This document shows positions 27,547 to 33,037 of a DNA stretch of 33,037 nt, piece by piece; position 1 is the stretch's first letter; each line of letters begins with the position of its first letter. The position numbers and the translations under genes were made by a program. The notes beneath the pieces were generated by a model. That model had not been told where the DNA came from. It did not search any database and saw only the letters and a program-made list of their open reading frames with translations. Source of the stretch: Fimbriiglobus sp. (GTDB taxonomy: Bacteria > Planctomycetota > Planctomycetia > Gemmatales > Gemmataceae); the NCBI GenBank assembly GCA_025362195.1, contig JANYHV010000073.1, forward strand, positions 1 to 33,037, written 5' to 3'.

Positions 27547-28701
27547 CTATTTCTTCGCCGGGTCTTGCAGCTTCATCAACTCTTCGACCGTGGCGACGAG
27601 CTTCGCGTCTTTCGCGCGGACCTCGGCGACGAACGCCGTCGCCTCGGGCCCGGGGGCGGTGAGCGCGTACTGCACGATTGCCCGGCGGACGAGGCGGCTG
27701 GCGTGCGTCGGCTTGGCGAAGAGTGCGAGGACTTCAGGGGTCAGGTCGAAGTAACCCCAGCGGCGGAGGTCTTCGATGGCCAGGTCGGCGAGGTCGGCGT
27801 GGCGGAGCAGGGCTTTGTAACTGCCGACTACGTCCGGTCGGACCGCGTCGCCCTTGGCGGCCTGGAAATACCGCAGGGTGCCGATGGCCGAGAGGCGTTC
27901 GGCGTAGGGCCGGTTGGCATCGTCGATGACCGCGGCGATCCGCTGCCAGCCGAGCTTGGCGTCGAGCGTCGTCAGGCCGGCGAGGTAGCCGCCGAGGTTG
28001 TCCTGCACGCGCGGCGACAGGGGCCGAGTGGTCACGAGTTTGTCGAAGAAGTCGCGGTCTTCGGGGCCGCCGCACAGGCCGAGGAGCATCGCATAGACGC
28101 CGAGGCGGTCGGCCGGGGTTTCCGAGTGCGCCAAGAGCTTGCGGAGTCGGCCCGGGTTGAGGACCCCCTTCGCCTTGACGATCTCGGCGTCGGTCGCCTT
28201 GGCGAACTCCAGAAAGGCGTCGGCTGCGACGCTGGGGTCCGGCGAGTCGAGGTGGCCGAAGCTGAAGGCGAGGCGGGCTGTCGTGTCGGTGGGGTTCAAC
28301 TTCATCGCGGCGGCGACGTACTCGCACATCGGCAGGGTCGCGGGGACGCCGTAGACCGGGTCCGGCTTGCCGTCGCGGTCGCCGACGAAGTAGAGGTATT
28401 CCGGCGGGGTGTTGCCGATGATCGGCAGGTACTTCGGGATGACGAACGCCGGCAGTTTGGCGAACGGGGCGTGCGGCTTGAGCACCTGGACGACGTGAAA
28501 GTCGGTGGCACCGCTCACGCCGTTCGGTTCGACGCGGGGGTTCTTCAACGTGCCGTAAGCGGCGTACTGGGCGGTCGCCAGGTGTTCGCGCAAGGTCTGC
28601 CGGGACGTGACGCTGCCGGTGCAAAAGGTGCAGGCTTGAGCGGACGGCGAGGCCGTCAGCAGGACGCAGAGCAGGGCGGTCCAGCGCGGGGGTCGGGGCA
28701 T
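27547..28701 (-). CDS. Exported CxFC protein with HEAT-like helices, paralog 2
   Basis: The 384-residue protein starts at ATG 28701, with GAGGTG five bases upstream; longer frames to 29325 run across the paralog and were rejected. Residues 1-23 are a signal peptide ending AQA, followed at once by CTFC (C24, C27). The next 130 residues are strand-rich, with VVQVLKPHAPFAKLPAFVIP and YLYFVGDRDGKPDP. The rest is helical, HEAT-like (DRLGVYAMLLGLCGGPEDRDFF, AIEDLRRWGYFDLTPEVLAL, VRRAIVQYAL). It aligns along its length with the gene just upstream, so the pair arose by tandem duplication. The CxxC could bind a metal or form a disulfide. I do not recognise a named family. Confidence 0.85.
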   Translation of the reverse strand: MPRPPRWTALLCVLLTASPSAQACTFCTGSVTSRQTLREHLATAQYAAYGTLKNPRVEPNGVSGATDFHVVQVLKPHAPFAKLPAFVIPKYLPIIGNTPPEYLYFVGDRDGKPDPVYGVPATLPMCEYVAAAMKLNPTDTTARLAFSFGHLDSPDPSVAADAFLEFAKATDAEIVKAKGVLNPGRLRKLLAHSETPADRLGVYAMLLGLCGGPEDRDFFDKLVTTRPLSPRVQDNLGGYLAGLTTLDAKLGWQRIAAVIDDANRPYAERLSAIGTLRYFQAAKGDAVRPDVVGSYKALLRHADLADLAIEDLRRWGYFDLTPEVLALFAKPTHASRLVRRAIVQYALTAPGPEATAFVAEVRAKDAKLVATVEELMKLQDPAKK

Positions 28702-28718
28702 CCTGCACCTCGGGGGAG

Positions 28719-29948
28719 TTATGGCTTGGGCGGGAGCGGCTTCAACTCGTCGCTGAGGGTCTGCTCGACGTACTTGACCCGGTCCGGGTCTTCCAGGCGA
28801 ATCTTCTCGACGTAGGCCTTGGCGGCCTTGTGGTCGGCGGGGGCGGCAAGGGCAAATTTGAGGATCGCCCGCCGCACGATCGGCACCCCGCCGTGCGACT
28901 TCACCTCGGCATAGGCGAGCACCTTGTCGGTGAACTCCCACCGGCCCCATTTCCGCAGGTACTCCATCGGCAGGTCGGCCATGTCGCCGATGGCCATGAG
29001 CTTGAGCATCCCGGCGAGGATGTCGTCCTGCTTGACCACGTCCTGCCGGTAGTCCCAGAAGAAGCTCAGCACCTTGAACACGGCGTAGCGGATCTGGAAG
29101 TCGCTCTTGTCGTCGGCGATGAGTTGGTTGAGGTACGCCCACCCGGCGGCGGGGTCCAACAGCGTGTACGCCGCGAGGATGCCGTCGAGGCCGCCGACGA
29201 ACTTGGCCTCGGTGCCGTCGAGCAGCCCTCGGAGTGCGACGGCGTCTTCCTTCTTGCCGCAGTGGCCGATGAACAGGCCGTACAGTCCGAGGCGGCTTTG
29301 CGGCGTGCTCGGGTCCTTGATCCAACCCAACACCTTGGCCGCCGGCAGGGTCGCGGCCAGGGCACGCACCTGCTTGTAGTCCGCCGACCCGAACTCGTTC
29401 ATCGCGTCCGTCGAGATGACCAGGTCGGGCGTGTCGAGGTAGTCGAAGAAGTACCGCAGCCGGGTCGTCGAGTCCTTCTCGCGGACGGCGATGGCCCCGG
29501 CCAGGTAGTCGGCCAGCTTGCTCTTCCCGTCCACCGGCTCGCCCCGGTAGGCGTCGAGGGTCACCGTCCGCGGGTCGGCGAAGACGGCGGCGGAGGCGAC
29601 GGCAGCGGTCGCCGTGAACGCGGCCGGGGTGTGCAGCTTACAGAAGATGATGAACTTGCCGTCCTTGCCGGCGCTGTCCCCGGGGACGTACCGCGGGATC
29701 GTCAGTACCTTCTTCCCCTTGAGGAATTCGTGCGGCTTGACGACGCTTTCGATCTGCAAGTCGGTCGTGCCCTTGCTGATGTCCGCCGGGTCGCGGCGGG
29801 GGTTGACCATCCGGCCGACGACGATGAAGTCCGCCTCGGCGACTTCGCCGGACAGGGTCGTCCCCTGCGCGGAGCAGAACGGGCAGGCCGACGCGACGAC
29901 GGCGGTGTGCAGCAGGATCAGCGTCGCCGCGAGCAGTCTTGTACCCAC
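28719..29948 (-). CDS. Exported CxFC protein with HEAT-like helices, paralog 1
   Basis: The 409-residue protein starts at GTG 29948 with GGGGAG six bases upstream. The signal peptide GTRLLAATLILLHTAVVASA is followed immediately by CPFC (C22, C25), so the mature protein may begin at or near the first Cys; the preceding ASA is not a clean lipobox. A strand-rich N-terminal part (about 30-125: ADFIVVGRMVNPRRD, ESVVKPHEFLKGKKVLTIPR, FIIFCKLHTP) resembles a small beta-barrel. A helical part follows with AGMLKLMAIGDMADLPMEYL, RKWGRWEFTDKVLAY and VRRAILKFALAAP, matching its downstream paralog, 17 bases away. The protein lies outside the cytoplasm; function unknown. The upstream gap holds a G-rich inverted repeat. 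Confidence 0.85.
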   Translation of the reverse strand: MGTRLLAATLILLHTAVVASACPFCSAQGTTLSGEVAEADFIVVGRMVNPRRDPADISKGTTDLQIESVVKPHEFLKGKKVLTIPRYVPGDSAGKDGKFIIFCKLHTPAAFTATAAVASAAVFADPRTVTLDAYRGEPVDGKSKLADYLAGAIAVREKDSTTRLRYFFDYLDTPDLVISTDAMNEFGSADYKQVRALAATLPAAKVLGWIKDPSTPQSRLGLYGLFIGHCGKKEDAVALRGLLDGTEAKFVGGLDGILAAYTLLDPAAGWAYLNQLIADDKSDFQIRYAVFKVLSFFWDYRQDVVKQDDILAGMLKLMAIGDMADLPMEYLRKWGRWEFTDKVLAYAEVKSHGGVPIVRRAILKFALAAPADHKAAKAYVEKIRLEDPDRVKYVEQTLSDELKPLPPKP

Positions 29949-29982
29949 TTGTTCTCCCCGTGTTACTCAAGCGTCTGGAGTC

Positions 29983-30081
29983 GGGTATGGGGTATCGGGT
30001 GTGGGGTATGGTCGAACCGCCGAAGACCGTCACAGGGTCGGGGGCCAGTCTGCGATACCCCAAACCCCACACCCGATACCC
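29983..30081. repeat. G-rich inverted repeat with a G-quadruplex motif
   Basis: Plus-strand 29990-30007 matches the reverse complement of 30064-30081 over 18 bases, and similar G-rich words extend both sides. Four G runs (29983-29985, 29989-29992, 29997-29999, 30003-30006) with loops of three or four bases satisfy the usual quadruplex pattern. It lies in the gap between the TPR gene and paralog 1, both on the minus strand, so it is in the leader or promoter zone of paralog 1. Confidence 0.8.
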
Positions 30082-30122
30082 GCTCTTATTGTTGGCATCC
30101 CCCCGACCGGGGGCAAGCGATT

Positions 30123-32567
30123 TTACGCCGCGCCGCCGCCCTTGAGCCGCCGCGCCGCCTCGGTCGCTTCGTAAAAGCGCGGGTGCTGGGGGTACATCGT
30201 CACGGACTCGTAGCTCTTGATCGCGGCGTTCAAGTTGCCCGAGTTCTCGTAGGCTTTGCCGAGCAGAAACAGCGTGTCGGCCCCGCTCTTCTGGTACTCG
30301 CGGAAGGCGCTGTAGCAGCCGACGGCCAGGTCGGGGCGGTCGAGTTCGTCGAGGTACAGGTCGCCCAGCAGTCGGACGGCGATGAACCAGGCGTCTTCTT
30401 CGTCCCCGGAGCCGCGCGGCTGCTCGCGGACGTCTTCGAGAATACTGAGGCCGGCGTCGCGGTCGCCTTTGCGGAGGAGCAGGCGGGCTTCGCTGAGCAT
30501 TGCCCCGTGACTCGTCGGCGCGACGATGCGGGCGAGCCGGGCCAGGTGCAGGCCGTAGTCGAGGGTTTCGGGATCGACTTCCTTCTGGTCGGCGACCTGC
30601 TTCGACTTGCGGACCAGGTACGGGATGTCGAACCAGGTCACGACCTTGTCGCGGACGCCGCGGATGCGGTCGAGGCTGACCGAGTAGTAGTAGCTGTCCT
30701 TCTTGGCGAGCAGGTCGGGGTCGGACTTGGCGTACAGTAGCCCGCGCTCGGCGATCAGCAGGGCGTTCAACTCGTCCCCGCTGCCGGCGTAGTACTCGGC
30801 GAGCTTGCGGAGCGTGTTGGCGTTCTCGTGCCCGGCTTCGACGTACAACCGCATGTCGTCCACCGCGCTCGAAAAGTCCTTGCGTTCGACGGCGGCATCG
30901 ACAAGCCGCTTCAAGGCGTCGGTGTAAATCGCCCGGTTCTCGGCCGTGAGCTTGTCCGGCCCGGCGTTCAGGCCGCTGCGCTTGATCTGCCCGAGGTAAC
31001 CCGCCGCCTCGTCGGCGCGGCCCAGCTTCGTGGCGGCGTCGGCGAGTTGCTGGAAGATGACCGGGCCGCGCGACGGCGAACCGCGGCCGGCGACGCGCAG
31101 GTACGCCAGGCCGCGCTCGACTTGCGCCGGGTCGGCGTCCGCCAGGAGGGTCTGGCCGAGTTGCTCGACGTAGTCGTAGTTGAACGCCTCCGGCGACGGG
31201 GCCGATGACGACGACGCGACGAACTCGGCCTCGTGCAGGGTCGCGTACAGTTCGCGCTTCAAGACGATCCCGGCGGCGTCCTCGGGCTGTTTGGCTAGGT
31301 GCCGCTCAACGGCGGCGATGGCGTCGAGCCGGCGGCCGGGGCGGGCGAGTTCGGCCGCGCCCAGTCGCTTGACGAGTTCGGGGTGGACGCGCAAGGCCAG
31401 GTCCCACGACGGGAAGAGTACGGCGTCGCGCCCCGTGCCCGGGTGCTCGGCGGGGTCGAGAATGGCCGAGAGTTCGGCGGCCGCGGCGTCGAACTGCCGG
31501 GCGTGCGTCAGGCCCACGGCCCGCAGGTACCGGACCCGCGGCGACAGGTCGGGCCGCTGGCGGGCGACGATGTCGAGCATCCGCAAGGCGTCGTCGCGCT
31601 GCTTTTCCGTCGGCGGTTCGGCGTTGATGAGCGTCCCGGTGACCGTCTCCAGGCAGTACTCGACCGGCAGGAGTTTGGCCGTCTCGTCGTCGATGGTGCG
31701 GGTGTCGAGCGCCTCCATGAGCTTGCGGACGCCGTCGGCGGCCAGGCGGTTGCGGCGGTCGAGGTGCAGCGCCCGGCCGAAGCTCACGAGGGCTTCCCGG
31801 AACCGGCCGAGCGAAAGGTAGCCGTAGCCGCGCAGGTTGTGCTTGAAGGTCCGCAGGGCGGGCAGCAGCTTCGTCGAGTAGACGAAATAGGCGACGACGG
31901 GGACGAGAAAAATGAGCTTGTCGAACTGCTCCGGCAGCTTCGAGTCGACCCGCAACAGGTACAGGCCGATGCCGCCGGCCGCACAGATGGCCGCGATTTC
32001 GGCTTCCGACTCTTCGGCCTCCCCGGCGAGCGTCAGCAAGTAAAAGAATGGCAAGCCGAGCAGGAGATAGATGCCGAACTGCCGCTGCGGGGCCGAGCCG
32101 ACGAGCGCCGGAATCTGGTCGATGAAGTGGACCGCCAGGTAGGTGCCGAGGCCGCCGACGACGAGGCCGAGGGCGAAGCGGTAGTACCAGTCCTTGACCT
32201 GCCGCAACTGGTGCAGGCCGAAGCCGAGCAGTGCCCCGGCGGCGACGGAATAGCCGAGCCAACTGCGGCCGTCCGGGGCGTCGGTTTCGGACAAGATTCC
32301 CCAGGCGAAGCCGCCGATCAGCCCGAGGTAAATGAAGTACGGGCTGTCCAGCACCACGAGCAACAGGAAGGCGACGGGGTTGGCGGTCGGGCGGTAGCCT
32401 CGGCGGAGTTGGAGGCCGGCCCCGGCGACCAACCCGAGCGCGAGACCGCCGACGCCCCAGGCGATGATCCGCACGAACGTGGCGGCGTCCGGCTGGATCA
32501 GGGCCAGGTACGACCACAGCCCGAGGAAGACGCCCTTGGCCAGGTACTCGCGCAGGACCGGATTCAT
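30123..32567 (-). CDS. Polytopic membrane protein with C-terminal TPR repeats
   Basis: The 814-residue protein starts at ATG 32567, where the sequence becomes hydrophobic; GGAG lies about 13 bases upstream. Residues about 10-245 hold six to eight membrane segments (GVFLGLWSYLALI, IIAWGVGGLALGLVAGAGL, PVAFLLLVVLDSPYFIYLGL, FALGLVVGGLGTYLAVHFI, FGIYLLLGLPFFYLLTL, LIFLVPVVAYFVY). From about 260 on, helical pairs match TPR spacing, for example GYGYLSLGRFREALVSFGRA, LRKLAEYYAGSGDELNALLI and LFLLGKAYENSGNLNAAIKS. TPRs bind protein partners, so it may be an assembly scaffold at the membrane. It is followed by the two CxFC genes on the same strand, 174 bases later, and diverges from the cytochrome-like gene. 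Confidence 0.85.
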   Translation of the reverse strand: MNPVLREYLAKGVFLGLWSYLALIQPDAATFVRIIAWGVGGLALGLVAGAGLQLRRGYRPTANPVAFLLLVVLDSPYFIYLGLIGGFAWGILSETDAPDGRSWLGYSVAAGALLGFGLHQLRQVKDWYYRFALGLVVGGLGTYLAVHFIDQIPALVGSAPQRQFGIYLLLGLPFFYLLTLAGEAEESEAEIAAICAAGGIGLYLLRVDSKLPEQFDKLIFLVPVVAYFVYSTKLLPALRTFKHNLRGYGYLSLGRFREALVSFGRALHLDRRNRLAADGVRKLMEALDTRTIDDETAKLLPVEYCLETVTGTLINAEPPTEKQRDDALRMLDIVARQRPDLSPRVRYLRAVGLTHARQFDAAAAELSAILDPAEHPGTGRDAVLFPSWDLALRVHPELVKRLGAAELARPGRRLDAIAAVERHLAKQPEDAAGIVLKRELYATLHEAEFVASSSSAPSPEAFNYDYVEQLGQTLLADADPAQVERGLAYLRVAGRGSPSRGPVIFQQLADAATKLGRADEAAGYLGQIKRSGLNAGPDKLTAENRAIYTDALKRLVDAAVERKDFSSAVDDMRLYVEAGHENANTLRKLAEYYAGSGDELNALLIAERGLLYAKSDPDLLAKKDSYYYSVSLDRIRGVRDKVVTWFDIPYLVRKSKQVADQKEVDPETLDYGLHLARLARIVAPTSHGAMLSEARLLLRKGDRDAGLSILEDVREQPRGSGDEEDAWFIAVRLLGDLYLDELDRPDLAVGCYSAFREYQKSGADTLFLLGKAYENSGNLNAAIKSYESVTMYPQHPRFYEATEAARRLKGGGAA

Positions 32568-32776
32568 GAGGCGACTCGCTCCCAGGGGACGCGCCAGGCT
32601 CCGACTCGCGCCCGGCCCGTAGCAGTCAGGATACGACCTGCGGCGGCGGCGGGTCGGCCGGCCCCGTTCGGCCGACCCGACGATTGTGAGAGCCGCCATT
32701 TTTCCGTATCGCGGGGCGTCGCCCGTTGCTAGAGTACGCCGCAATGCGCGGGGGGTCGTCTCCCGCGCCGTCGCGT

Positions 32777-32806
32777 TTGACAGAACAGGGGCTTGGGTCT
32801 TATGGT
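32777..32806 (+). promoter_or_regulatory. Possible -35/-10 pair overlapping the proposed start of the last gene
   Basis: A consensus -35, TTGACA (32777-32782), stands 18 bases before TATGGT (32801-32806), a four-of-six -10 match. The -10 overlaps the ATG at 32802, so both cannot be used as annotated. Either the match is chance, or translation starts further in. Confidence 0.25.
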
Positions 32807-33037
32807 GCGGACATTCGGTCGGTGGACGGTGGGCGTGGCGGCGTGCGCGTTCGGGCTGCTCTTCACGGCGGGCGCGATCCTCGCCGAGCCGCGGGCGGAC
32901 GTGACGAGCATCGAGGACATCATGAAGAAGGGCCACGCCGGCAAGAAGTCCTTGCTCAACCAGATCAAGGCCGGGGCCAAAGAAGAAAAGTGGGACGACA
33001 TTGCCAAGCCGGCCAAGGACCTCAAGAAGTTCGGCGA
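32802..33037 (+). CDS. Secreted protein resembling cytochrome c' family, C-terminus missing
   Basis: The frame opens at ATG 32802 and runs off the window after 78 codons. Residues 1-28 form a signal peptide (VRTFGRWTVGVAACAFGLLF...ILA). The mature N-terminus, VTSIEDIMKKGHAGKKSLL, then KAGAKEEKWDDIAKPAKDL, is a charged amphipathic helix pair like the start of planctomycete four-helix cytochrome c'-type proteins. The heme-binding CxxCH expected near the C-terminus lies beyond the window, so the assignment is inference from the N-terminal pattern. If right, it is an extracytoplasmic electron carrier or gas-binding protein. AGGGG about 11 bases upstream may be the ribosome-binding site. Confidence 0.6.
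   Translation, partial: MVRTFGRWTVGVAACAFGLLFTAGAILAEPRADVTSIEDIMKKGHAGKKSLLNQIKAGAKEEKWDDIAKPAKDLKKFG

Noticed and set aside
27547-29325. Extended 592-codon version of paralog 2
   Set aside because: The extra N-terminal part is an out-of-frame reading of paralog 1; the ATG at 28701 has its own ribosome-binding site and signal peptide.
27391-30081. CRISPR-like array from the repeats in this area
   Set aside because: The repeats are paired inverted arms of different sequence, not regularly spaced direct repeats with unique spacers, and no cas gene is present.
30123-32936. Extended 937-codon version of the TPR membrane protein
   Set aside because: The upstream extension is Arg/Pro-rich, crosses the divergent promoter region and overlaps the cytochrome-like gene; the first membrane segment begins at ATG 32567.

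Overview
The window is GC-rich bacterial chromosome, densely coded on both strands, and most likely from a planctomycete of the Gemmataceae type. Three things point there: a secreted propeller/HEAT/c-type-heme protein (2566-5166) of the Pirellula/Verrucomicrobium kind; proline-rich secreted proteins with DUF11-like repeats (9777-14056); and an intergenic repeat (27391-27522) whose accidental translation contains 'LARRASEG', a string familiar from planctomycete genomes. GTG and TTG starts are common (guaA is TTG; at least six genes start with GTG). The lineage is inferred; no rRNA gene is present.

Layout. 1-1158: minus-strand pair, an unknown protein cut by the window edge and a HAD phosphatase. 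1305-5166: two plus-strand exported proteins, a parvulin-like isomerase and the heme protein, each followed by a strong hairpin. 5226-9706: minus-strand housekeeping run cmk > plsC > proC > guaA > two small unknowns, with gaps of a few bases or overlaps. 9777-14514: minus-strand envelope block with a MazG-type pyrophosphatase, a four-repeat secreted protein, a GNAT acetyltransferase and a proline-rich/coiled-coil protein with a second internal start. 14862-21167: carB, a convergent orphan SWIM zinc-finger protein, 5-formyltetrahydrofolate cyclo-ligase and aspS on the plus strand. 21315-25550: minus-strand run ubiE/menG > hemE > HtrA-like protease > TIM-barrel isomerase. 25668-27383: a LURP-one/scramblase-like protein followed by an M24 peptidase. 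27547-32567: minus-strand run of a TPR membrane protein and two tandem paralogous exported proteins with a CxFC motif. 32802-end: start of a secreted protein resembling cytochrome c'.

Most genes serve core metabolism: nucleotides (guaA, cmk, carB), proline, phospholipid, heme, quinone, folate and tRNA charging. They sit in short co-directional runs that mix pathways. carA is not in the window. The less ordinary material is the proline-rich locus with nested starts, the tandem CxFC paralogs, the orphan SWIM protein, and three intergenic inverted repeats at 21167-21313, 27391-27522 and 29983-30081. I saw no CRISPR array, transposase, phage gene, tRNA or rRNA. I found no convincing new defence or biosynthetic system.
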